NCBI GenBank assembly: GCA_027858965.1
Contig: JAQIBS010000244.1
Location: forward strand, 1-64,000
Length of the DNA stretch: 64,000 bases
Direction of reading: 5' to 3'
Source of the DNA: Kiritimatiellia bacterium
GTDB taxonomy: Bacteria; Verrucomicrobiota; Kiritimatiellia; RFP12; UBA1067
Shown: piece after piece, positions 23,733 through 32,700 of the stretch
How positions within the stretch are numbered: position 1 is the stretch's first letter
How the letters are laid out: the number at the start of each line of letters is the position of its first letter
Notes under the pieces: model-generated
Told to the model about the DNA's origin: nothing
The model's input: only the letters and a program-made list of their open reading frames with translations
Databases searched by the model: none
Made by a program: the position numbers and the translations under genes

Positions 23733-26700
23733 TTATTCTTCCGTTAAATCTGCATTCAGACGGATGAAAGCGGATGGGTTGTCATCAAGAGAGAGCGAAA
23801 CTTCCCACAGTTCAGTGGTAGTGGTTTCTGAGAGCTTCTGGAACTCAAAACCGTCGCTCTGCCAATCAGAGGAAATCAGCGATGCAGACCAGGTTGGATA
23901 AAGGCTGACACCTGCGGCGTCTTTTGAGCGCTGGTAGGTAATAGTGAACTTTCTCTCCGACTGCTCAAGTTCAGGCAGCATGAGATCAGCGGTGGAGCAA
24001 TAGGTCAGCGGGTCAAGACCGGCGGCATATTTCAGCAAGTTGGGAATGTTATCGCCTGCAGGGTCATCCAGTTGCCCCCGCGCTCCTGCAGGTGCACCGG
24101 AGTCAAACAACCACAGCTGATATTCATCTTCTGAAGATTCAACAAATTCGCGCAGTTTCGGATAACCGGCCATATACCAGACATTGGTGAAATCCCAACC
24201 GGCATTGATGAAGGTCGCCTCATCCTGCATGGCAACTGTGTTCGTTCCGATACCAGCAGTACTGATCGAAACACCGGATGCTTCCACATCCCAGAAACAG
24301 GAAGTTGCTGTAGAGGAGTATAATCTAGCAGTGAAACCTCCAAAGTTATCGCCTTCAACTGTGCCAGAACAGTAACAGTTACACACTGTTGAATAGTCTA
24401 TAGATCCGGAAAAACCACCTACGTGTTCACTTCCACTCACTGCACAGAGAGAATATGAGTTTGAAATAACAACATTGTATAAATCACCGCAGAACCCTCC
24501 AACAGAGTCTGTTCCAGAGACAGGGCCCAAGGAAAAACAACCGTTTATGAATGAACAATCGTATACCACACCGAACAAACCTCCGACATTCCAATCGCCA
24601 CCAAACACAGAGCCTGATGCAAAACACCCTTCAGCAGTTCCCTCACTAAACTCACCAACAAGCCCTCCAATAGATCCTCCTGTTCCTTTAACAACACACT
24701 CAGCAAAAGAATCCTCTATCCGGCCATATTGGACACAGCCGACCAGGCCACCTAGATTTTCACCACCAGTCACACAACCAGAGGCAGAAGACGAGATAAT
24801 TTTACCATATCGGCTCTCACCAATAAGTCCACCGAGACCAGCTGATCCGGCAATCCACACTGATGCCCGACAGTGAGAAATTTCTGCCCCAGAAGAATCA
24901 TCGCCATCACATGAACCAACAAGTCCCCCAACACCATAATCCCCCTGCACACAACCCTGAACATAACAGTTACTGATAATCACAGTTCCTCGACTGTGAG
25001 AAGCCAGAATACCACTACTCGCATCAGTTCCTACTTCTGCATTTTCAATATTCAGATTTTTAACTACAGCACCGGTTCTAAGTTCAAGAAACAAGCCAGC
25101 ATCATAAGAACCACCCTCTATATTAAGCCCAGCTAACACATTATCTCTGCCATCCAGAGAACCTGTGAAATAATACAAACTTTTTAGACGAGAACCAATG
25201 ACCGTATCCGAATAAGTTTTCTGTAAATCAATATTGTGAACCAAATAATAATGAGCACTAAGGTCATTGTTCACGGACTGCAGGTCCGATTCACAAGCAA
25301 TTGGATATGGAGCAGATTCAGTTCCATCACCACCAATTCCAGAAGAAATATAAATATCAACCGGCGGAGCATTGGTTAGATAACTGCAACCAGAAGCAAC
25401 TGACGCACCAATAATCTCACCTGCTGCAACTGTCAGGCTGTTTGTATGAATTACAAAGCCAAGAGTAAAACCCGCATCAACCAATGCGCTCTGCATATCA
25501 ACCAGACTTAAACCATCGAGCGATGGACAGATCAGAAAGTATTCACTCTGCCAAAAAAGAGCAGGATAATCATTTTCCGGCATGTACCATCCGTCAACAC
25601 GTCCGGATGAGTTTTCATAAAAGCTCCATCCCGCATCCGTATAGGTCGACTGAGTCTGCATCGCCAGCGTGTTGGTGCCCGTCGGAGCATCATACATAAC
25701 ATTCGCGAAATATGGATTGAGCTCAAGATTCCAGAAACAATCAGTAATATTTTCAAGTGAGCCAGATCTAACAAAACCCGCAGCTCTCTCAAAATCATTA
25801 AAACTTCGCGACCCGCAGGAATAACTCCTCTGAATTGTTCCACTATTGTTGCAACCGGCAAAACCACCAAATGCTGCGTTATAACCAAAAGTAAGTGAAT
25901 AACAATCCCGGATGATACCATAGGAATAATTCAGACCTACAAAACCACCAGATTCGTTTTCACTACACATTGCTCCCAGCGCATAACAGAACTCAATCGT
26001 CCCCTCATTCCCGCCCACAACCCCTCCACCATATAACCCACAATAAATATGACCCTTAAAACAGCTTTTTTCAATCAGCCCATTACTATCGTTATATCCT
26101 ACAACTCCACCACAATACTGGTCACTACAAACTAACCCGGAAAAAGAGCACCCACTTACAGTACCTTTTAAATATCCAACCACTCCGCCAATCCCGTCAG
26201 TAGCGCTCACATCCCCATAGCCATGGCAGTTTTCCAGTCGGCTACCCACATCCATCTCACCAACCACCGACCCGACATACCTACTTGTCCAACCAAGGTA
26301 GTATGCACAATATATTTTAATATCTTGCAACCTCAAATTTTTTACGAGGCCACCAGCCCCAAGCTTACCGAAAAGCCCAAGATGATTTCTATCGGAAGTT
26401 ACCTCTATACGCAAACCTACAAGCTTTTTTCCATTACCATCAAATACACCGGTAAATGAGATCCCTTGATTCGCAACAACCGCTGTTATGTACTGGTTTG
26501 TCATATAGATATCCCGTACCAACTTATAATGAGCAGTCAGATTACTATTAACAGTCATAAGGTCAGATTCACAGGCAACCGGAAATGGTGTACCCTCACT
26601 GCCATCACCGGCAGGCCCCAAAGAAATATAAATATCAATCGGCGGAGCATTGGTCGGGTAGACCTCTCCCTCTTTCGCGGAAATCCCCGCAATCGCTCCA

Positions 26701-27815
26701 TTGGTCAATGTCAGGCTGTTCACATAGTTTGTTACACCGATAGTAAAACCCGTCTGGGCAAGTGCAGAAATAATCTCGGGCAAATTCAGATGCAAAACTT
26801 CAGGAACCTGCAGCATCGGTCCGCTCCAACGATAGAGACGAGGAAATCCATCTTTCGGCATATACCAGATACCATCAATACCTTTTTCAGGATCGCCAAA
26901 AACCCAACCAACAGAAGAAAAAGTTGATTGCTGACTCATCTCTTCAGATGTTATTCCTTCGCCCCCATAATACCATGGGCTTCCTTGTGTTTGACCCGAT
27001 GTATCCTTATTCCAGAAACAGTGATAAATTGAACTCCTCATATCAGGGTTTCCAACAAGAGCGGCCGTTTCACTGTCACCACTAACAACTCCACAGCTAT
27101 AACAATTAAACATATCACCATCACGGTTCCACCCTATCAACCCACCCACTGCGGAACCACCGCTCACAGTACAAGTCGAATAGCAATCTGATATGACTCC
27201 GGATCGATAATCATAACCTTGATCACCCTCATTTTCTCCTACCAAACCGCCTACAGAATACATCCCGACAACACTACCCTCGGATGCACTTCGTCTAATA
27301 CAAGACTGGAACAATTGACCAACCAACCCACCGACACTATCCTGACCGCTTACAGCTCCACTTGCAAAGCAGTCACTTATAATAACCCCCCACTCCAAAG
27401 AGCCTGATATCATCCCTAAAAAATCTTTGCCCGAAACATTACAGTTATCAAGCCTTAACTTTTTAATAATTCCACCATGTTCTATAACACTGAAAAGGCC
27501 GATTACGCTATTGGTTGTTCCTCCATCAATACATAGATTATGAATTGTTTTATAGTTGCCATCAAACACTCCGCTAAAAGCTGGCCTCGAACTGCCTTCC
27601 CATGGAGCAATAACAGCATTCGTGTAATTGGTTCCTCCGAGATCGATATCGTTGATTAATATGTAATGCGCTGTCAGGTTGCTATTAACCGACTCAAGCT
27701 CTGAACGATTTGCGATCTGCCATGGATTCCCCTCGGAGCCATCCCCTCCGGCAAACCCCCAGACAAAACCAGCCAACAGAAACTGGCACAAAAATATCCC
27801 AAATTTTATTTTCAT
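23733..27815 (-). CDS. Giant secreted GLUG-repeat protein, three modules
   Basis: 1360 residues with a signal peptide (1-21). Three homologous modules start at about residues 23, 398 and 823, each with G-G/A-G-D-G-[ST]-E then a block like LESVNSNLTAHYILINDIDL, followed by many GLUG-type strands (GGLVGQ, GGLIGW, GGFAG, each near C-Y/F-S/A-x-G-x-V-x-G). Modules 1 and 2 end with a PASTA-like piece (VLHLNLPEIISALAQTGFTI) and a PPIDIYIS linker into the next; module 3 ends in a C-terminal domain from about 1225 containing LDDPAGDNIPNLLKYAAGLDP, common at the ends of PVC surface proteins. Likely a surface-exposed beta-solenoid for adhesion or binding; no catalytic motif. No Shine-Dalgarno sequence is evident. 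Confidence 0.8.
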   Translation of the reverse strand: MKIKFGIFLCQFLLAGFVWGFAGGDGSEGNPWQIANRSELESVNSNLTAHYILINDIDLGGTNYTNAVIAPWEGSSRPAFSGVFDGNYKTIHNLCIDGGTTNSVIGLFSVIEHGGIIKKLRLDNCNVSGKDFLGMISGSLEWGVIISDCFASGAVSGQDSVGGLVGQLFQSCIRRSASEGSVVGMYSVGGLVGENEGDQGYDYRSGVISDCYSTCTVSGGSAVGGLIGWNRDGDMFNCYSCGVVSGDSETAALVGNPDMRSSIYHCFWNKDTSGQTQGSPWYYGGEGITSEEMSQQSTFSSVGWVFGDPEKGIDGIWYMPKDGFPRLYRWSGPMLQVPEVLHLNLPEIISALAQTGFTIGVTNYVNSLTLTNGAIAGISAKEGEVYPTNAPPIDIYISLGPAGDGSEGTPFPVACESDLMTVNSNLTAHYKLVRDIYMTNQYITAVVANQGISFTGVFDGNGKKLVGLRIEVTSDRNHLGLFGKLGAGGLVKNLRLQDIKIYCAYYLGWTSRYVGSVVGEMDVGSRLENCHGYGDVSATDGIGGVVGYLKGTVSGCSFSGLVCSDQYCGGVVGYNDSNGLIEKSCFKGHIYCGLYGGGVVGGNEGTIEFCYALGAMCSENESGGFVGLNYSYGIIRDCYSLTFGYNAAFGGFAGCNNSGTIQRSYSCGSRSFNDFERAAGFVRSGSLENITDCFWNLELNPYFANVMYDAPTGTNTLAMQTQSTYTDAGWSFYENSSGRVDGWYMPENDYPALFWQSEYFLICPSLDGLSLVDMQSALVDAGFTLGFVIHTNSLTVAAGEIIGASVASGCSYLTNAPPVDIYISSGIGGDGTESAPYPIACESDLQSVNNDLSAHYYLVHNIDLQKTYSDTVIGSRLKSLYYFTGSLDGRDNVLAGLNIEGGSYDAGLFLELRTGAVVKNLNIENAEVGTDASSGILASHSRGTVIISNCYVQGCVQGDYGVGGLVGSCDGDDSSGAEISHCRASVWIAGSAGLGGLIGESRYGKIISSSASGCVTGGENLGGLVGCVQYGRIEDSFAECVVKGTGGSIGGLVGEFSEGTAEGCFASGSVFGGDWNVGGLFGVVYDCSFINGCFSLGPVSGTDSVGGFCGDLYNVVISNSYSLCAVSGSEHVGGFSGSIDYSTVCNCYCSGTVEGDNFGGFTARLYSSTATSCFWDVEASGVSISTAGIGTNTVAMQDEATFINAGWDFTNVWYMAGYPKLREFVESSEDEYQLWLFDSGAPAGARGQLDDPAGDNIPNLLKYAAGLDPLTYCSTADLMLPELEQSERKFTITYQRSKDAAGVSLYPTWSASLISSDWQSDGFEFQKLSETTTTELWEVSLSLDDNPSAFIRLNADLTEE

Positions 27816-27869
27816 TGAAATAGTATATCTTAACTAATCACTGATTGAAAAGGAAAATACATGACAACA

Positions 27870-27920
27870 AATGTAAAGCAAGCATCCTGCTTGCCCACAA
27901 GCTGGAAGCTTATGTTACTT
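27870..27920. repeat. 51-bp dispersed repeat, copy 2
   Basis: 49 of 51 bases equal to 22364-22414, same orientation. It is followed by CTCTGCGCTCTCTGCGCCTC, an 8-bp-period repeat common in this window. Confidence 0.75.
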
Positions 27921-27971
27921 AAAAAAAACTCTGCGCTCTCTGCGCCTCCGCGAGGAATAAAAAAACGATTC

Positions 27972-29597
27972 TTATTTGTTGACAGCCTCAATCTCATCCA
28001 CCCGCTCAAACATGTTGCGACCTGGCGCCTCCTGCCGCTTGCCTTTGACTTTCACACGCTTATTGACAAGCGCTTTCATTTCAGCGTAATTCATTTTGTC
28101 TTTCAACAAGCGGTGATAAATAATATGTTCATGTCCCTGATCATCAGCTAAAGCCCAGGCACTGAAAGGTTTACCCTTGGGCGGAGTCAGCTTCTTCTCG
28201 ATGAATTTTCCACTCAGCCACCCATTGACGATTTTCGGCGGAGGGTTAGCACGCGGCGGCATCTGTGCGCACCACTCTTTCCATGCCCTATGCAGGGTCT
28301 GAGTCATCTCCGGATTCTGTTCCGCCAGATTCTCTTTCTCCCCAATATCTGTTTCAAGATTGAACAACGCCAGCTTCGGCTGCCACTTTGAAATCACCAG
28401 CTTCCACTTGCCACGCCGCACAGCACCAAGTTCATCATGCATCCAGAGTAGGGTTTCATGCGGAGTCCCCTTTTGCGAACCCTTTATAAAGGGCAGAAGA
28501 TTAACGCCATCCAGCTTTGCTTTCGCTGGAACGCTGATCCCCGCAGCCGCGCAGAAGGTGGGATAGAGATCCATCGTGCTGACCGGTTGTGTATAGATTG
28601 AGCCTCCCTTAAGAACCCCGGGCCACTTGATGATGTATGGAACGCGGATGCCCCCATCAAAATACTGCGCCTTATGTCCACCCAGCGGAGCAGCTGAACC
28701 GAGAATTACCTCAGCCGGCCAATCCTTATGCCACCCCTTGATATGGGGATTACCCTTGGCCGGCCCATTGTCGCTGGCAAAGGCGATAAGTGTATTTTCA
28801 TCCAGGCCGGAATCTTTCAACACTTTCAGCACACGCCCGATATTATAATCCAGCGACTCCACCATCGCCGCATAAATACGCAGCGGTTCATTGGGCAGAT
28901 AGTCAAACTTATCCGTCTTGCGTGCCTGCAACGGAGTATGCACCGCATTATATGCCAGATAGAAGAAGAAAGGTTTGGTTCCATTGCCGTGACGTTTGAT
29001 AAAAGAGAGCGCATCGTCGGTCAGAAGATCGGTCAGATATTCCGTACTCATATCCTTCGGACCCCAGTCGTGTTTCTCATCTCCATTGGACTCCTTGACC
29101 TTATACCCATCAACTCCCATAAAACCACCACCCTCATCGCGGAAGTAGTGCCCCTTCCAATCCATCTCATGGTAAGACTCATCAAAGACCTTCTTTGCAT
29201 CTGCCGCAACATTCCACTTACCGGCATGACCAGTCACATAGCCACCAGCTGCCAATGCTTCGGGCATCAGAAGATGTCCCTCAGAAAAGTTATAGTGTTT
29301 CTGCTGATACTGATCCTGATTCCACTGCATGCCGAAACGCTGATTATAGGCCCCGGAAAGAAGTCCGCAGCGACTGGGAGCACAGACAGAGGAGGTCACG
29401 TAGCCATCTGTGAAGCGCACACCCTGCTCAGCAAGAGAGTCGATATTCGGAGTCGGCACCATTTTACCACCGTAGCACCCCGGATCACTGTAACCCATAT
29501 CATCCACATAGATCATCAGAATATTGGGCTGTTTTGCAAAACAACATATTGCTGCTGCAACACAGCCAACAGATATAACCATTCTTAAATTATTCAT
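27972..29597 (-). CDS. Secreted type I sulfatase
   Basis: 541 residues with a signal peptide (1-21). A formylglycine-dependent sulfatase: metal ligands Asp32-Asp33 in IYVDDMGYSD, the modified Cys72 in VCAPSRCGLLSG (C-x-P-S-R core), then MPEALAAGGYVTGHAGKWNV with the catalytic Lys, IAFASDNGPAKGNP with the metal D-N pair, and GGIRVPYIIKWPG. It belongs to the large S1 family that removes sulfate from polysaccharides such as fucoidan, carrageenan or ulvan; the subfamily cannot be assigned by eye. An anaerobic (anSME) or FGE maturase must exist elsewhere. It is divergent from the beta-strand-repeat protein gene. Confidence 0.93.
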   Translation of the reverse strand: MNNLRMVISVGCVAAAICCFAKQPNILMIYVDDMGYSDPGCYGGKMVPTPNIDSLAEQGVRFTDGYVTSSVCAPSRCGLLSGAYNQRFGMQWNQDQYQQKHYNFSEGHLLMPEALAAGGYVTGHAGKWNVAADAKKVFDESYHEMDWKGHYFRDEGGGFMGVDGYKVKESNGDEKHDWGPKDMSTEYLTDLLTDDALSFIKRHGNGTKPFFFYLAYNAVHTPLQARKTDKFDYLPNEPLRIYAAMVESLDYNIGRVLKVLKDSGLDENTLIAFASDNGPAKGNPHIKGWHKDWPAEVILGSAAPLGGHKAQYFDGGIRVPYIIKWPGVLKGGSIYTQPVSTMDLYPTFCAAAGISVPAKAKLDGVNLLPFIKGSQKGTPHETLLWMHDELGAVRRGKWKLVISKWQPKLALFNLETDIGEKENLAEQNPEMTQTLHRAWKEWCAQMPPRANPPPKIVNGWLSGKFIEKKLTPPKGKPFSAWALADDQGHEHIIYHRLLKDKMNYAEMKALVNKRVKVKGKRQEAPGRNMFERVDEIEAVNK

Positions 29598-29765
29598 TTT
29601 TTTATCTTAACAAAAGCCCTCCTCCCTGAACAACTATTATAGTTTATGGGCTTCCATCGTGCCCACGCTGCTCAATATATATCCTCTTTACAAAAACCTT
29701 ATTATAAAGTATTTTTATATCTGTTATTTTTGTTTATCAGCAAGTTGTTTTCAGGAGAAATTATT

Positions 29766-32700
29766 ATGAAAATCGCCCAGGTTGTCATGTCGATTGTTGT
29801 GCTTTTCTGCACTTTAACCAGCTTTGCCGCTGATGGTGTCTGGTCTAATGCCGCTGGAGGCAACTGGAGCACAGCTTCCAACTGGAATGGCAATACCATT
29901 GCATCAGGTGCAGGGGCTTCTGCTACATTGAATGGGCCAATTGCGGCACCTGTTGTCATAGACGCTGATTATACAGTCGGAATGCTGATTGCCAGTCCAT
30001 ACGCCTATATACTGAACGGGGAAACCACAGCCCGGATTCTAAAACTGGACAACGGCACTAACCCCTCAGAGGTTTCGGTTGCAGCGGGAGGCTCACTCAC
30101 AACCGGAGTTCGTTTGGATGCGAAAAACAAGGGGCTCATTAAAACAGGCCCGGGCTTATGGACTCTCAACAACAGGGCATCCAATATCAGCGGAATGGTT
30201 ATTGAAGCAGGCGATGTTATTCTAGACCTCGGAGTTGGCGGCGATGGCCTCAATGTGGGCGACAACACGATTGAACTGAAATCAGGAACATCTCTTAAAT
30301 ATATGGATAACAACCTGATCAACAATACAGCCGTTCTTGATATCAGGAGCGGTGCGGTACTTGACCTGAATTACAAAACCGATAATTTCGGAGCCTTTAC
30401 CGGTAATGGAGTGGTCTCCAATTTAACAACGAGCCAGAACTTCTGGCTGCAGGACCGCACCATGACATTCTCAGGGTATGCCTACGGTACTTCCGGTGGT
30501 AATGTCCGGTTATTTACCCCGGGAACGTTTGTATTGGGAGCCTCCAATGCATTGGAGCAGGTTGGCGTGAATATGGATGTGGTGGATACGATGTTAGCCT
30601 TTACCCCCGGCATTGGTAGTTTCTGGCTGGGCTGGCTGAAAAGCATAAACCCCATCACGTTGGAAGCTCAGGATGACAAACCCATCCAGCTTTCACTGGG
30701 CACATCAGCATCTTCAACCATTCAAGCGGATATTAACGGCTCCGGCGGTTTGACCGTGGATGGAGGCGCAGACCTGACCATACATGCCGACACCTCCTAT
30801 ACCGGTCCAACAATAGTAAAGGGTGGAACCTTAACCCTCGGAGATGGCGTAACATACAACGGAGCCATAACAAACTCCAGCAGCATCACGGTTATGAGTG
30901 GCAAAACACTTAATATTGAGAACAAAAATGCGATGACCTATCCGAATTCCATAACAGGAAAAGGATATATCAATAAAAACCAGAGCTCTGATATCAGCTT
31001 TAACTCGATGAATATGCAAGGCGGTCAGCTGAATGTCAACAACGGCACAGCCATTATCAACGGCGGCAGCAGCTCTAATCTCTCTATAAGAGTTGATAAA
31101 GGTAATGCGCTGGTTGTTAACGGCGGTCATTTTATCGACTCCTCTATAAATATTATCAGCGAGGGCTCACTCAATGGAAGCTCCTCTGTTACACTGAAAA
31201 ACGGCAGCAGCGAAAACCTGAACTATTACAACAACAACCTGCTCTCCTCACTGGATGTAACTGGGGGTGACTGGCACTTCGACACAAGCTTCAGTGATTA
31301 CAAAAAGACATTCATCTACACCCAGAGTGGAGGTAAAGCTGACTTTGGAGTTTCCAAAGGCATGTATAATACCAACAGGGTCTTTGGTTATATCAGCGGA
31401 GGAGAGCTTAACATTAGATATGTATTCCCTCCGCGTGGCCTGGGTCTGCTAGTCTCCGGCGATGGTAAAGTTACGATGGAGGGCACCCAGCGTCTGGCCA
31501 GTGACGGCTGGTCGTATGATTTCATCATTACCAACAATGCCTATGTGAAAGGGGATACGATCCAGTTGATGAGCCGGGGCGACGCAGGGAGTGACCTTCT
31601 GCTGGAACTGGCTGGCGGCACACTGGCGTTCAACTCTATGAACAATGACGCCAGCAACTGCGATCAAGACAATACCATTCAGTTTAATTTCAATGGCGGC
31701 ATACTCCGTCCGAAATATAGTTCTACAACCTATGAGAATCCGTTGTATTCAACATTCTCGGTTTTCGAAGGTGGTGCCTTAATGGATATTGCTACCAGCG
31801 GAAATTATAATTTTGAGCCAACCCTCTATTCGGGTTTAAGCGGTGTTGAAGATGGTGGGCTTGTCAAGTCTGGCCTGGGTCGCCTGGATTTGTACAACCC
31901 AATGCGCTATACCGGTGAAACTGTTGTTAACGGCGGTTTACTACGAACTCTATCTATGGATGCATCTCCACTGAGCAGCAATACAGTTTATATCAAAAAT
32001 GGAGAGATCCGTGTTCAGTCCGGTTCCAGCGGTTCGGAGAATCTTGTACAGAAACTGGCTTATGCTGCTGCAGATGACTCTCTGGTGTTTGGAGGCGGGG
32101 CGGCACGGCTGAGTCTGGACAGGCCTTCATCCGGTTCACTAGCCCTGGAAATCGGCAACTCTGCCGCAACGCAGGACTCCGCATTGAACCGCATTGATAA
32201 CGGCGTGCTGATGGTTACCCCGTTTGAGGGACTGGGTGCCTCTAATTTCGGAGTTAATGAAAGCGTTGTTATTAACGGTGGGCTGAGCACGACGAATGGC
32301 ATGGTTGCTCCGTATATCATGGGTACCATCTGGGGTAACGGTTGGTATGGCGGTTCGTTCCTTGATTATGATGGGGCTAAAGGACTTATTGAAGCATCAT
32401 ATACCTCCGGTCTTGCTGGCGGGGCATCCTCTGTGGCAGAACTCTCATCGGATGCATCCACAGACAGTGCGCATGTTTATGCTCTGCGTCTGACCGGAAC
32501 CGATTTGACCGTTAACAACGGAGAGACATTAACCATTGGCGATGGCATTAATCCGGCTGGTCTTATCCTGAACCGCAACTCATCAGACTACAGCTCTATC
32601 CAAGGCGGCACAGTGGATTTCCGGAATTCCGAGGGTATTATTTATCTCAGCACTTATGATTCCACAGGCCATACAATCAGTTCAACCATCGCAGGTGAGA

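Noticed and set aside
28728-29588. A 286-codon open frame antisense to the sulfatase gene
   Set aside because: The sulfatase frame has full-length homology and catalytic motifs; the antisense translation has no recognisable domain and is His/Ile/Arg-rich as expected for a shadow frame.
29646-29765. Forty-codon N-terminal extension of the beta-strand-repeat protein
   Set aside because: The ATG at 29766 has AGGAG in place and opens a proper signal peptide; the extension has neither.
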